DNA from: Gemmatimonadales bacterium
GTDB lineage: Bacteria; Gemmatimonadota; Gemmatimonadetes; Gemmatimonadales; GWC2-71-9
Assembly: GCA_036265815.1 (NCBI GenBank)
Contig: DATAOI010000044.1
Span: forward strand, 124,001-188,000
Length of the DNA stretch: 64,000 nt
Reading direction: 5' to 3'
The notes below the pieces were generated by a model, which saw nothing but the letters and a program-made list of their open reading frames with translations, was not told the origin of the DNA and did no database searches. The position numbers and the translations under genes were made by a program. The stretch's first letter is position 1. Every line of letters begins with the position of its first letter. Positions 53,578-63,123 of the stretch are shown here, piece after piece.

Positions 53578-53726
53578 GGGGAAGGTGGGGCAAGGTGAGG
53601 CAGGGTGGGGCAGGGTGGGGCAGGGTGAGGCCAGGGTTCGCGCGCGGTGGGGCCTGCTGTGTGTCCTGACCTTGCCCCACCTTGCCCCACCCTGCCTCAC
53701 CTTGCCTCACCTCCCCTCACCTTGCC
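53578..53726. repeat. Inverted decamer repeat between convergent ALDH and ppx genes
   Basis: The left arm (about 53583-53631) is a 10-base tandem repeat of GGGTGGGGCA type; the right arm (about 53670-53726) is CCTTGCCCCA / CCTTGCCTCA type, its complement. A stem of 40 or more pairs with some mismatches is possible around a loop of about 40 bases. It fills the space between the two stops and could terminate transcription in both directions. Confidence 0.75.
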
Positions 53727-55297
53727 GCGGTCGTAATCTCCACATCCCGCCCCAGCAGCTTCCCCATCACGTCCGCCTTCCGCGAGGCGCCCCAGCACTC
53801 CAACCCTAGATCGGCCTCGGCCATGCGGGGCACGATGAGAATCCGCAGCGCCTCGGGAGTGAGCTCGACCCGAAGGGTCTCGACCGCCGCCGTGTGCCCC
53901 CGATCGAGCCCGTCCGCCACCCGGAGGAGCGCGCTCACCCGCCGCACCACGTCCTGATCGGCAGGGGGCAGAGCGGCGAACTCCGGGTGCTTGCGGCGGG
54001 GGCCGGTGCGCCGGTGGTAGCGGCTGATCAGCGCGACCAGCATCCGGTCCCGCGCGGGCAGGCCGAGCCGCTCCGCGTGGGTGAGGAGCTGATAGCTGTG
54101 CTTGTGGTGCTTGCGGTAGCTGACCAGCTGGCCGACATCGTGCAGCAGGCCGGCGGCCTCCAGCAGTCCGCGCTCCTCCGGCTGGCACCCCAGCTCGCCG
54201 GCGAGCTGATCGAACAGCAGGAGCGCCAGGTAGCGCACCTGCTCCACGTGCCGGCGATCGGACTGGCATCGCTCCGCGAACTCGCGAAACAGCCGCAGCG
54301 GATCCGGCGCGCTGATCTCCTTGGCGCCGGCCATATCGAGCAGCAGCCCTTCCCGCAGGCCGAACGCGCTCACCGTGATGCTCCGGGCGCGCACCCAATC
54401 GAGCAGCTCGGCCGTAACCGCGAGGCCGGCCAGGATGATGTCGGCCCGCTCCGGATTCAGGCCGGGCACCTGTCGGCGCTGCTCCGGAGTCCGGGTACCC
54501 AGCCAGTCCAGCAACTGCTCGAGCTCGGCCGCGGTCACCTCGACGCCGTGCACCGTCTCGCCCGGCGGCAGTCCTCGGCGTGCCTGGACCATGCGGCCAA
54601 GGCTGGTGAACGTGCCACCAGACCCGATGACCGTTGCGGCGGACCATTCCCGGCCGGAGATGCCGCGCTTGACCTGCTTCCGGATCTGAACGCGAAGCGC
54701 CGCCACTTCCTTGTACGCGGCCCGGTCTCCCGGCAGGTGGAGCTCGGTGAGCCGCACCGCCCCGAGGGGAAGTGACACGGAGAGCTCCACCAGTCCATCC
54801 ACCGCGCCGATCAGCTCCAGGCTTCCGCCACCGATGTCGGCCACCAGGGTGCGCTCGCCGGCCAGGCGGAAGTGGTGCGCTACGGAGCGATAGGAGAGCG
54901 CGGCCTCGGTCTCGGCGTCGATGATGCGGAGCGGGATGTCGAGCTCCTGGCGCACCCGGCGGACGAACCAGGGGCCGTTCTCCGCCTCGCGGACCGCGGC
55001 GGTAGCCACCGCGGCGATCCGGCGCACGCCGCGCCGCTGGCACACCTCGCGCATGCGGGCGAGTGATTGCATGGCGCGCTCGATGGCGGCCTCGTCGAGG
55101 CAGCCGGTGGCCGCCAGCCCGGCGGCGAGGCGGGGCTGGTCGCGCAGCTCGTCGATGATGGAGAGACCGGAGGCGGGATCGTATTCGGCGACGAGCAGCC
55201 GCACCGAGTTGGAGCCCACATCGATGGCGGCGATGCGCTCGCGGGGCGCGGGCGCCGGTGGGAGCGATGCCGGCGCGGGCACCGGCTGGGCGCTCAT
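53717..55297 (-). CDS. ppx: Exopolyphosphatase / pppGpp phosphohydrolase (Ppx/GppA)
   Basis: 526 residues from ATG 55297, overlapping the phoU stop (ATGA). N-terminal ASKHA-fold domain: AAIDVGSNSVRLLVAEY, AVATAAVREAENG, DIGGGSLELIG and IGSGGTFTSLGRM. A C-terminal HD-type domain (about 320-510) contains AAGLLHDVGQLVSYRKHHKHSY. It removes terminal phosphate from polyphosphate and/or pppGpp. Position at the end of the pst-phoU operon supports a role in phosphate storage turnover. Confidence 0.92.
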   Translation of the reverse strand: MSAQPVPAPASLPPAPAPRERIAAIDVGSNSVRLLVAEYDPASGLSIIDELRDQPRLAAGLAATGCLDEAAIERAMQSLARMREVCQRRGVRRIAAVATAAVREAENGPWFVRRVRQELDIPLRIIDAETEAALSYRSVAHHFRLAGERTLVADIGGGSLELIGAVDGLVELSVSLPLGAVRLTELHLPGDRAAYKEVAALRVQIRKQVKRGISGREWSAATVIGSGGTFTSLGRMVQARRGLPPGETVHGVEVTAAELEQLLDWLGTRTPEQRRQVPGLNPERADIILAGLAVTAELLDWVRARSITVSAFGLREGLLLDMAGAKEISAPDPLRLFREFAERCQSDRRHVEQVRYLALLLFDQLAGELGCQPEERGLLEAAGLLHDVGQLVSYRKHHKHSYQLLTHAERLGLPARDRMLVALISRYHRRTGPRRKHPEFAALPPADQDVVRRVSALLRVADGLDRGHTAAVETLRVELTPEALRILIVPRMAEADLGLECWGASRKADVMGKLLGRDVEITTAAR

Positions 55298-56013
55298 TTG
55301 ATCGAGGCCGCCGGGAAGCTGCCGGTGGTTCGAGCCTCGCCCCGGTCCTCCGCGTGGTGCTTGATCGACTTGCCCTCCACCAGGAACACCACGTCCTCCC
55401 CGATGTTGGTGGCCAGGTCGGCAACTCGCTCGAGGTTCCGGCTGACCAGGAAGAGCTCCATGCCGACGCCGATCATGTGGGGATCCTCCATCATGTGGGT
55501 CAGCAGGATCCGGAAGACCGAGCGGTGCAGCGCGTCGACCTTGTCGTCCCTGAGGCAGACCTCCCGGCCCGACGCGGCATCGCCCCGGATGAAGGCCTCC
55601 AGCGCGTCGGAGAGCATGTCGCGCGCGAGTCGCGCCATCTCCACGATCTCGGGCTCCGGCGCGATCGGCCGGGCCTGCGTCAGCCGCTCGGCCGACTGGG
55701 CGATGTTCACGGCATGATCGCCCACCCGCTCCAGGTCGTTGGCGATCTTGAGCGCGGAGGTGAGCATGCGCAGGTCGCGCGCCATCGGCTGCTGCAAGGC
55801 GAGGAGGTTGATGCACATCTCCTCGATCTCGACTTCCATGCTGTCGATGATCCGGTCGCCGCTGATCACCCGCTGGGCCTTGTCCCCGTCCCGCTCCAGC
55901 AGGGCCTCGACCGCCAGGCCGAGCGCCGCCTCCGCCTCGCCGGACATGGTGAGGAGGCGGACCTTGACGTGGCTCAGCTCATCGTGAAAGTGCCGATGGA
56001 CGTCGACGCTCAT
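55294..56013 (-). CDS. phoU: Phosphate signalling protein PhoU
   Basis: 239 residues, two PhoU three-helix repeats. Metal-binding E/DxxxD-type motifs appear as [16 protein letters not shown] near 100 and [18 protein letters not shown] near 200. It represses Pho signalling and modulates Pst transport. The start overlaps the second pstB stop by 4 bases, and its stop overlaps ppx, so it is translationally locked in the operon. Confidence 0.96.
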   Translation of the reverse strand: MSVDVHRHFHDELSHVKVRLLTMSGEAEAALGLAVEALLERDGDKAQRVISGDRIIDSMEVEIEEMCINLLALQQPMARDLRMLTSALKIANDLERVGDHAVNIAQSAERLTQARPIAPEPEIVEMARLARDMLSDALEAFIRGDAASGREVCLRDDKVDALHRSVFRILLTHMMEDPHMIGVGMELFLVSRNLERVADLATNIGEDVVFLVEGKSIKHHAEDRGEARTTGSFPAASIK

Positions 56014-56858
56014 CCGAATCTCCCCGTAATGTAGGCTTCGGTGCGCTCGTTCGCCGGCTTGGTGAAGATGCGCTCGGTCTCGTCGAACTCGAGCAGCTCG
56101 CCGCGATCGAAGAAGCCGGTGTAATCGGACACCCGCGCCGCCTGTTGCATGTTATGCGTGACGATCACGATCGTGTAGTCCTTCTTGAGCTCGAAGATGA
56201 GCTCTTCCACCCGCTGAGTGGCGATCGGGTCCAGCGCCGAGCAGGGCTCATCCATCAGCAGGACCTCGGGCTGGTTCCCCAGCGCGCGCGCGATGCAGAG
56301 CCGCTGCTGCTGCCCGCCCGAGAGCCCCGCCCCCGATTCATCCAGCCGGTCCTTCACCTCGTCCCAGAGCGCCGCCTGGCGGAGGCAGCGCTCCACCAGG
56401 TCGGGCAGATCCCGGCGGGTGGCGAGCCGGTTCAACGCCGGGCCGTAGGACACGTTGTCGTAGATCGATTTGGGGAACGGGTTGGGCCGCTGGAACACCA
56501 TGCCCACCCGCTGCCGGAGTGCCACCAGGTCGGTGGCCGGGGAAAACACCGAGGTGCCCTCGACCAGGATGTCGCCCTCGTGCCGCACCGCCGGGATCAG
56601 ATCATTGAGCCGGTTGATCGACCGGAGGAAGGTCGACTTGCCGCAGCCGGAGGGGCCGATGATGGCGGTCACCGACTTGCGCGGGATCGAGAAGCTCAGG
56701 TGCTTCAACACCTGGCGGTTGCCGTAGGCGAAGCTGAAATCCTTGACGTCCACCGCTGGCGTGCCGCGCGGGCCCGGGCTCGCGGCGGGCGGACGAGGCG
56801 CCAGGGTGGCCCGGGGCGTCCCGATGAACGGCTGCGGCGCGTGCGCCGTGGTGCTCAT
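56010..56858 (-). CDS. pstB: Phosphate ABC transporter ATP-binding protein, second copy
   Basis: 282 residues from ATG 56858. ABC motifs: Walker [11 protein letters not shown]-loop [20 protein letters not shown], signature LSGGQQQRL, Walker [14 protein letters not shown], switch VIVTHN. About 35 extra Pro/Ala-rich residues precede the ABC domain. It is more like canonical PstB ([13 protein letters not shown]) than the first copy. Overlaps the first pstB stop by 4 bases. Confidence 0.95.
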   Translation of the reverse strand: MSTTAHAPQPFIGTPRATLAPRPPAASPGPRGTPAVDVKDFSFAYGNRQVLKHLSFSIPRKSVTAIIGPSGCGKSTFLRSINRLNDLIPAVRHEGDILVEGTSVFSPATDLVALRQRVGMVFQRPNPFPKSIYDNVSYGPALNRLATRRDLPDLVERCLRQAALWDEVKDRLDESGAGLSGGQQQRLCIARALGNQPEVLLMDEPCSALDPIATQRVEELIFELKKDYTIVIVTHNMQQAARVSDYTGFFDRGELLEFDETERIFTKPANERTEAYITGRFG

Positions 56859-57664
56859 CCAAACCTCCCAGTGATATAGGCCTCGGTCTGCTCGTTCCGG
56901 GGTGCGGTGAAGATCTGGCGGGTGGCGCCGGTCTCGACCATGGTCCCGAGATAAAAGAACGTCGTGGTGTCCGACACTCGCGCCGCCTGCTGCATGTTGT
57001 GGGTCACGATGATGATGGTGAAGTGCTGCTTGAGCTCGAACAGGAGCTCCTCGATCCGCTGGGTGCCCTGCGGATCGAGCGAGGCGGTCGGCTCGTCGAG
57101 CAGAATCACCTGGGGCGAGGGGGCAATGGTGCGCGCCAGGCAGAGCCGCTGCTGCTGGCCGCCGGACAGCGCCATGGCGCTGGCCCGGAGCCGGTCCTTC
57201 ACTTCCTCCCACAGCGCCGCCTGGCGAAGCGACCGCTCGACAACCGCGTCGGTCTCCGCCCGCGACAGCCGCATACCTACCCGGAGGCCGGCCGCCACGT
57301 TGTCGTAGATCGACATGGTCGGAAACGGGGTGGGCCGCTGGAACACCATGCCGATCCGCCGCCGGAGCTGCATCGCGTTCACCTTGGGTGCGTAGATGTC
57401 GTCCCCGTCCAGCAGCACGCGTCCGGTGATCCATCCCAGCTCGGAGAGCTCGTGCATCCGGTTGATCGTGCGCAGGAAGGTCGACTTGCCGCAGCCCGAC
57501 GGACCGATCAGCGCGTGCACCCGGTTGGTGTCGAACGTGAGTGAGACGCCCTTCACCGCCGTGAACTTGCCGTACATGGCCGTGAGCTTGTCGGTCTCGA
57601 CCCGGACCGTCGGGGCCTGGGGCGGCCGCTGGGCCGGCGCGGCTCGGAGGGCGGCCTCAGCCAT
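56855..57664 (-). CDS. pstB: Phosphate ABC transporter ATP-binding protein, first copy
   Basis: 269 residues from ATG 57664. ABC motifs: Walker [40 protein letters not shown], Walker [20 protein letters not shown]. It differs clearly from the downstream copy, so this is an old duplication, not a recent one. Both copies keep every catalytic motif, so a mixed ATPase dimer is possible. It follows pstA with its ATG overlapping the pstA end region. Confidence 0.95.
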   Translation of the reverse strand: MAEAALRAAPAQRPPQAPTVRVETDKLTAMYGKFTAVKGVSLTFDTNRVHALIGPSGCGKSTFLRTINRMHELSELGWITGRVLLDGDDIYAPKVNAMQLRRRIGMVFQRPTPFPTMSIYDNVAAGLRVGMRLSRAETDAVVERSLRQAALWEEVKDRLRASAMALSGGQQQRLCLARTIAPSPQVILLDEPTASLDPQGTQRIEELLFELKQHFTIIIVTHNMQQAARVSDTTTFFYLGTMVETGATRQIFTAPRNEQTEAYITGRFG

Positions 57665-58502
57665 TGAGGTCGAACCTCCGCCGGATCGCCAGCCGCGCAC
57701 CGATGCTCAGGATGAACACCACGAGGATCAAGACCAGGGCGGCAGCCCAGGCGTTCTGATGCCATTCCTCGTACGGGCCGGTGGCATAGGTGAACACGGT
57801 CAGCGGCAGCGCCGCCATCGGCTGGTTCAGGTTGAAGCTGAGATACTGGCTGCCCAGGGCGGTGAACAGCAGGGGCGCGGTTTCCCCTGCGATGCGTGCC
57901 ACGGCCAGCAGGCTCCCGGTGACGATTCCCGGCAAGGTGGTCCGGACCACGATGCTGAGGCTGGTCCGCCAGCGCGGATAGCCCAGCGCCAGGGCGGCTT
58001 CGCGCAGCGAGTTGGGCACCAGCTTGATCATCTCCTCGCTGGTCCGGAGCACCATCGGCACCATCAGCATGGCCAGCGCGGCGCTCCCGGCGAAAGCGGA
58101 GAAGTGCTTCTGCTTCGCGACGATCCAGGTCCAGGCGAAGACTCCCACGACGATGGACGGCGTGCCGTTCATGACGTCGGCGACGAAGCGGGTGACCCAG
58201 GTGATCCGGCTGGTGGGGTACTCGGCGCAGTAGATCCCGGCCGCGATCCCGATGGGAAGCCCGATGAGGCTCGCGACCCCGACGATGAGCAGGGTCCCGA
58301 TGATGGCGTGCACCACGCCGCCGCCGTGCTCTCCCGCCGGCGCGGGTGTCTTGGTGAAGAAGTCGAGCGAGAGACTGCCGGCGCCCTTGAGCAGCAGGTT
58401 CACCAGGATGAAGAAGAGGGGCAGCAGGGCCACGATCACGGCGCCCACCATGAGCCCCACCATCACATTGCTGAAGCCGCGGCGGAGCAGTCGACGGTTC
58501 AC
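57657..58502 (-). CDS. pstA: Phosphate ABC transporter permease PstA
   Basis: 281 residues from GTG 58502, overlapping the pstC stop (GTGA). Six TM segments, with the permease EAA-type loop [22 protein letters not shown] near 170-190 and a [14 protein letters not shown] segment near 110. The start places an RRLLRRGF basic stretch before TM1. Longer reading frames upstream would overlap pstC and are not used. Confidence 0.95.
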   Translation of the reverse strand: MNRRLLRRGFSNVMVGLMVGAVIVALLPLFFILVNLLLKGAGSLSLDFFTKTPAPAGEHGGGVVHAIIGTLLIVGVASLIGLPIGIAAGIYCAEYPTSRITWVTRFVADVMNGTPSIVVGVFAWTWIVAKQKHFSAFAGSAALAMLMVPMVLRTSEEMIKLVPNSLREAALALGYPRWRTSLSIVVRTTLPGIVTGSLLAVARIAGETAPLLFTALGSQYLSFNLNQPMAALPLTVFTYATGPYEEWHQNAWAAALVLILVVFILSIGARLAIRRRFDLNG

Positions 58503-59488
58503 AGCGCCTTGCTCCCGGCGCCCGACCCGCGGGCCACCCGCCAGATCAGCAGCCGCGCGCCGGCGTTGACGATCACCGTGACCAGGAAGAGCAGGAAGGC
58601 GACGTAGGCCAGCGCCGAGAGGTGCATGTCTCCCACCGCCTCGGAGAACTCGTTGGCGATCGCCGCGGCCATGGTATATCCTGGCGCGAAGAGCGAGGAC
58701 GCGATCTCGTGCCGGTTGCCGATCAGCATCGTCACTGCCATCGTCTCCCCCAGCGCGCGCCCGAGGCCGAGGATCACGGCCCCGATGATTCCCGACCGGG
58801 CGTAGGGCACCACGGTCGTGATCACGGCTTCCCAGCGGGTGGCGCCCAGGGCGAGGGAGGCCTCCCGCTGGGTGTTGGGGACTGCCATGAGGACCTCGCG
58901 CGAGACCGACATGACGTAGGGCATCACCATGATGGCCAGGATGATCCCCGCCGCCAGCATCGACGGTCCGTAGATCGGCCCGTGGAACAAGGGCAGGAAC
59001 CCCAGCCCGGAGCGGAGCAGGGGGAAGACGCTGTGCCGGAGCAGCGGGATGAGGACGAAGATGCCCCAGAGTCCGTAGACCACGCTGGGGATGGCTGCCA
59101 GCAGGCTGATCAGGAAGGCGACCGGCTGGCGCACCGACTTGGGAGCGAACTCGGTGAGGTAGATGGCGACGCCGAGCGACAGCGGCACCGCGATCACCAG
59201 GGCGATGAGGGAGGAGACCAGGGTCCCGAAGATCAGCGGGAAAGCCCCGAACTCCTCGGTGACCGGATCCCACACGCTGCTGGTCGCGAAGCCCAATCCG
59301 AACTTCGCGATCGCCAACCTGGCGCCCTGCCACAACTCGAAGACCAGGAAGCCGAGCAGCACGGGCACACTCACGGCACCGATTGTGAGGAGCAGCTTGA
59401 ACAGCCGGTCCCCGTAACTGCGGACTTCCAGGGAGGCCGGGGCCGCTGCCGATGCTCGGGGCGGCTCGCGCTCGGTCAGTGCCGTCAT
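58499..59488 (-). CDS. pstC: Phosphate ABC transporter permease PstC
   Basis: 329 residues. TM segments at about 30-50, 80-110, 130-150, 165-190, 225-245 and 290-315. Permease loop NTQREASLALGATRWEAVITTVVPYARSGI near 210-240; SLGVAIYLTEFAP near 105 and AIPSVVYGLWGIFVL near 140 are conserved in PstC. The gap to the pstS stop is 56 bases and contains an evenly spaced direct repeat (see 59520). Confidence 0.96.
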   Translation of the reverse strand: MTALTEREPPRASAAAPASLEVRSYGDRLFKLLLTIGAVSVPVLLGFLVFELWQGARLAIAKFGLGFATSSVWDPVTEEFGAFPLIFGTLVSSLIALVIAVPLSLGVAIYLTEFAPKSVRQPVAFLISLLAAIPSVVYGLWGIFVLIPLLRHSVFPLLRSGLGFLPLFHGPIYGPSMLAAGIILAIMVMPYVMSVSREVLMAVPNTQREASLALGATRWEAVITTVVPYARSGIIGAVILGLGRALGETMAVTMLIGNRHEIASSLFAPGYTMAAAIANEFSEAVGDMHLSALAYVAFLLFLVTVIVNAGARLLIWRVARGSGAGSKAL

Positions 59489-59519
59489 GCCGGGAGTCTA
59501 CCCTGCGCGTCCGGACGGA

Positions 59520-59548
59520 CCGTCACGGCATTGTAACGGATCGGTCAC
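59520..59548. promoter_or_regulatory. PHO-box-like direct repeats before pstC
   Basis: Three 7-mers, CCGTCAC, TTGTAAC and CGGTCAC, are separated by exactly 4 bases each (11-bp spacing), the geometry of PhoB boxes. They overlap the upstream pstS stop. Read in the CTGTCA-like sense they lie on the plus strand, opposite to transcription, which weakens the call. Confidence 0.4.
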
Positions 59549-60612
59549 GAGGGACCGAGGCTGGTGCGGACCAACTCCACCACCGGACCGGGCAACGGTG
59601 CGTAGTGCAGCTCGGACGCCATCCGTTGAGCGGCCGGTGTCAGCATCCAGCGGAGAAAGTTCTCCAACGCCTTGGACTTGCCGGCGTCGCGCGGGACCTT
59701 CGGCACCAGCAGCCAGGTGAACGACGAGATCGGATACGCCGCGTCACCCAGCGCGTTGGTGATGGAGACCCGGAAGTCGGTATCGGGCCCGAGCTCGGCG
59801 GAAGCGGCGGCGGCCGTGACACTCTCCAGCGTCGGCTCGACGAAGCGGCCGGCCGCGTTCTGCAGCACGGCCGATGGCAGGCCGTTGGAGATGGCATAGA
59901 TCAGCTCCACGTAGCCCACGGCTCCTTCCGACTGCTTCACCTGCTGGGTCACACCCTCGTTCCCCTTGCCGCCCAGACCGGTCGGCCACTCGACCGACGT
60001 GGCACGCCCGACCTTCTCCTTCCAGTCCGGAGAAATCTTGGCGAGGTAGTCGCTGAAGATGTAGGTGGTGCCCGACCCGTCGGACCGATGGGCCACGATG
60101 ATGTCCTGCGCCGGCAGGGCCGCCCCGGGATTCAAGGCGGCGATCCGCCGGTCGTTCCACCGGGTGATTCGCCCCAGGAAGATGTCCGCCAGCGTGGTCC
60201 CGTCGAAGCGAAGCCGGGTACGGCCGACCGAGGGCAAGTTGTACGTGATCGCCACCGCACCGAGCACGGTGGGGACATGCCGGACGTTTCCCTTCACCGC
60301 CGCGATCTGTGCGTCGGTCATCGGGCCATCGGTCGCCCCGAAATCCACCGTCCCCTGGCTGAACTGGCGGATGCCCCCGCCCGAGCCGATCGACTGATAG
60401 TTGATCCGCACCCCGGTCTCCCGGGCGTAGGCGTCGAACCATTTGGTGTAGATCGGGTTGGGGAAGGTGGCCCCGGCGCCGGTCAGCATCGCGCCGGCCG
60501 CGCCGCCTGCCGGCTGTCCCCCGGCACGGTCCTTCGATCCACTATCGCCGCCTGAGCAGGCCAGTGCCATGGCGGCCCATCCGGCGGCCATCGCGAGCGT
60601 GTGTCTCCGCAT
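59545..60612 (-). CDS. pstS: Phosphate-binding protein PstS, second copy (lipoprotein)
   Basis: 355 residues from ATG 60612. The lipoprotein signal ends MALACSGGD. Phosphate-binding residues are in GAGATFPNPIYTKWF, SIGSGGGIRQF, DFGATDGPM and HRSDGSGTTYIFSDYL. About 60 percent of residues appear shared with the first copy upstream. It is separated from that copy by 135 bases containing a strong hairpin. Confidence 0.95.
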   Translation of the reverse strand: MRRHTLAMAAGWAAMALACSGGDSGSKDRAGGQPAGGAAGAMLTGAGATFPNPIYTKWFDAYARETGVRINYQSIGSGGGIRQFSQGTVDFGATDGPMTDAQIAAVKGNVRHVPTVLGAVAITYNLPSVGRTRLRFDGTTLADIFLGRITRWNDRRIAALNPGAALPAQDIIVAHRSDGSGTTYIFSDYLAKISPDWKEKVGRATSVEWPTGLGGKGNEGVTQQVKQSEGAVGYVELIYAISNGLPSAVLQNAAGRFVEPTLESVTAAAASAELGPDTDFRVSITNALGDAAYPISSFTWLLVPKVPRDAGKSKALENFLRWMLTPAAQRMASELHYAPLPGPVVELVRTSLGPS

Positions 60613-60680
60613 CGAGTCCTCCCTTTCCGCCTGGCACCTCATGGCGGACCCCAAGCTACTGCCGCGAGCCTCGCCAAAGC

Positions 60681-60712
60681 GAGCGGCCGGCGCCCAAAGG
60701 CACCGGCCGCTC
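60681..60712 (-). terminator. Strong hairpin between the two pstS genes
   Basis: GAGCGGCCGGCGCC (60681-60694) pairs with GGCACCGGCCGCTC (60699-60712), a 14-bp stem with one mismatch and a CAAA loop. No T-run follows directly on the minus strand. Likely an mRNA-stabilising or attenuating element after the first pstS. Confidence 0.5.
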
Positions 60713-60747
60713 CGGCCCACTGGGGCCTGCTTATCAGCCGTCGGAGC

Positions 60748-61788
60748 TCAGTTGAGCGCGATCGCCTTGCCGGCGGCCTTGAGGGTGGGGAGCCGCGCCT
60801 GGATCAGCGACACCACCTCCGCCGGAAGCGGGGCATACTTGAGCTCCGCCGCCATCTTCTGCGCGTCAGGGGTGATCATCCAGGTCAGGAAATCCTTGAG
60901 CAGTTTCGCCTTGGCGGCATCCTTCGCGTCCTTGTGCACCAGGAGCCAGGTGAACGAGGAGATCGGGTACGCGGTGGCGCCTTCCGCGTTGGTGATCGAC
61001 ACCCGGAAATCGGTGTCCTTGGGCAGCTTGGTCCCGGCCGCGGCGGCGGTCACGCTCTCCAGGGTCGGCTCGACGAACTGGCCCGCCGCGTTCTTGATGC
61101 TCGCGTACGGAAGATTGTTGCTCAGCGCGTAGATCAGCTCGACATAGCCGAGCGCGCCCTCGGTCTGCTTGATCTGCTGGGTCACCCCTTCGTTGCCCTT
61201 GCCGCCCAGCCCCACCGGCCAGTTCACCGAGGTCGCGTACCCCACCTTGTCCTTCCACTCGCGGGAGAACTTGTTCAGGTAATCGGTGAAGATGTAGCTG
61301 GTGCCCGAGCCGTCGGACCGGTGGACCACGATGAGATCGGTATCGGGCAGCTTGACCCCGGGGTTGAGCGCGGCGATCCGCTTGTCGTTCCAGGTGGTGA
61401 TCCGGCCCATGAAGATGTCGACCAGCACGTTGCCATCCAGCTTGAGCTTGGTGGCTCCCAGTGACGGCAGATTGTAGGTGACCACCACGGCCCCGAGCAC
61501 GGTGGGGACGTGGAGCACGTTGCCGTTGACGGCCGAGATCTGCGACTCGTTCATCGGTCCGTCGCTGGCGCCGAAGTCGACCGTCCCCTCGGTGAACTGG
61601 CGGATACCACCGCCGGACCCGATCGACTGATAGTTGATCTGGACGCCGGTCTTCTTGTTATAGGCGTCGAACCACTTGGTGTAGATCGGATTGGGGAAGG
61701 TCGCCCCGGCTCCGGTGAGGGTCTGGCCGGCCGCAGGCACCGCCGCGGTCAGCGCGGTGAAGGCGACGAGCAGATGGCGTCCTGTCAT
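60748..61788 (-). CDS. pstS: Phosphate-binding protein PstS, first copy (secreted)
   Basis: 346 residues. A Sec signal peptide (HLLVAFTALTAAVPAAGQ) instead of a lipobox, so this copy is soluble in the periplasm. Ligand segments GAGATFPNPIYTKWF, SIGSGGGIRQF, DFGASDGPM and HRSDGSGTSYIFTDYL are all present. It starts 32 bases after the porin stop, so it is the second gene of the operon. A free and an anchored PstS in tandem could extend capture from the barrel to the permease. Confidence 0.96.
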   Translation of the reverse strand: MTGRHLLVAFTALTAAVPAAGQTLTGAGATFPNPIYTKWFDAYNKKTGVQINYQSIGSGGGIRQFTEGTVDFGASDGPMNESQISAVNGNVLHVPTVLGAVVVTYNLPSLGATKLKLDGNVLVDIFMGRITTWNDKRIAALNPGVKLPDTDLIVVHRSDGSGTSYIFTDYLNKFSREWKDKVGYATSVNWPVGLGGKGNEGVTQQIKQTEGALGYVELIYALSNNLPYASIKNAAGQFVEPTLESVTAAAAGTKLPKDTDFRVSITNAEGATAYPISSFTWLLVHKDAKDAAKAKLLKDFLTWMITPDAQKMAAELKYAPLPAEVVSLIQARLPTLKAAGKAIALN

Positions 61789-61820
61789 GGGTCGGTCCTT
61801 GGGTTGGGTCGTAGGTCGGG

Positions 61821-63005
61821 TCAGAAGCTCACCGTCAGCGCGCTACGCACCCCGCTGATGCTCGGCACGTTGGCGCCCTGGAAGCTCTGGCGCTCGTAGG
61901 CCACGCGGAACTGCGCCTTGCTGGACATGTAGAAGCCCAGAACGGCGGTGATGAGCGTCGACCGGTCGTTGTCCAGGTCGGTGTTCGGATCGGCGACGTC
62001 GATGCGGAACGCAGGCTCGATGGCGTACAGCCAGGAAGTCGGGCTGGTGAGACGGTAGTTGTACGCCGCGATCCCCTGGATGCCCTGAATCTTGCTCTTG
62101 AGGGCCGTGGCATCCTTCCCGTGGAGGAACTCCCCGATGACGAGGAGCCCTTCGTCGCCGGGCTTGCCATACTGCGCGTCCACATCCCAGGCACTGTTGG
62201 TGAAGCTCGAATCGGGCAGGCCGCTCACGGTGGTGATGCCGTCGTGGGAGAACCAGGAGCCGCCGATCTCGATCTTCGGTGTGACGGCCGCCGTGACCCG
62301 GGCGCCGAAGCTCTTCTTGTCGTTCACGTCGTTGAGGCTCTCACCCTGCCCGTTGTAGACCCCGAACTTGGCCGTGACCAGCTGCTGGTCGTTGATCTTG
62401 TACTCGTAGCGCGCGCTGGCTCCGACGTCGTGCGAGAGAAAGCCGTTGCCGGCGAACAGGTCGTTCGACGCCCGCGGCAGGATTCCCTGGCCGCCACCCC
62501 GCTCGATGGACGGGAGGTTGTTGGAGGACGTCAGCTCGTAGCGGCTGAAGGGACGCTTCTCCTGGCCACCGCGGATGAAAAAGGTGCCCTTCGACCCCTC
62601 TTTAGCGAAGCGCACGTCGATCCACGCGTCGCGCAGCCGGAGACCGCTCCGCCCGTTGGTTTTGCAGGTGATGATCGGAGTCCCGCCGCCGGCCGGCACA
62701 TCGGTCGAGGTGCAGGTGGTGGTGACGCCGGACAGGTTCCGGCCACCCTCGAAGGAGGGCTGGATATAGACGACGACGTTCTCAGAGATGTTTCCCCGCG
62801 CCTCGATGCGCGCCCGGCGGGTGAAGAAGTTCGCCTGGGACCCGGTGATGGCTGTGTAGTCTTTGTTATCGAAGTAGTAAAACTGCTCCTGCAGACGGCC
62901 GGTCACCTTCACGTTGGGGTACGTCGTCTGGGCGCGGGTGGTGCCGAATGCTGCCACGAGCAGGAGCGAGACACCACCAAGAGTCCTCCGAGCCAGCGGT
63001 CGCAT
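61821..63005 (-). CDS. Phosphate-selective porin (OprO/OprP-like)
   Basis: 394 residues from ATG 63005. The signal peptide (TLGGVSLLLVAAFGTTRAQ) precedes a 16-strand-type barrel with VTGRLQEQFYYFD, FFTRRARIEARGNISENVVVYIQPSF, LRLRDAWIDVRF, FFIRGGQEKRPFSRYELTSS and the C-terminal SGVRSALTVSF with terminal Phe. The lysine/arginine-rich strands and the partner pst genes point to OprO/P-type phosphate uptake. It heads the nine-gene phosphate operon. Confidence 0.88.
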   Translation of the reverse strand: MRPLARRTLGGVSLLLVAAFGTTRAQTTYPNVKVTGRLQEQFYYFDNKDYTAITGSQANFFTRRARIEARGNISENVVVYIQPSFEGGRNLSGVTTTCTSTDVPAGGGTPIITCKTNGRSGLRLRDAWIDVRFAKEGSKGTFFIRGGQEKRPFSRYELTSSNNLPSIERGGGQGILPRASNDLFAGNGFLSHDVGASARYEYKINDQQLVTAKFGVYNGQGESLNDVNDKKSFGARVTAAVTPKIEIGGSWFSHDGITTVSGLPDSSFTNSAWDVDAQYGKPGDEGLLVIGEFLHGKDATALKSKIQGIQGIAAYNYRLTSPTSWLYAIEPAFRIDVADPNTDLDNDRSTLITAVLGFYMSSKAQFRVAYERQSFQGANVPSISGVRSALTVSF

Positions 63006-63067
63006 GCGCAGCCTTTCAAATTTGGGGGAACCCGCCTGCCAGCTTCGGGTGATAAGAAGCCGGCGGC

Positions 63068-63107
63068 CGGTCACGGATGCCACGTGACATTGTAACAGCC
63101 GCGTAAA
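63068..63107. promoter_or_regulatory. PHO-box-like region upstream of porin operon
   Basis: 7-mers CGGTCAC, GCCACGT, TTGTAAC and GCGTAAA occur at 11-bp intervals; two match the repeats before pstC, and CATTGTAAC is shared exactly. It lies 63-102 bases upstream of the porin start in the 118-base gap to the PAP2 stop, the likely promoter region of the whole operon. Two of the four units are poor matches. Confidence 0.35.
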
Positions 63108-63123
63108 TGGGAGCCCTGACGCT

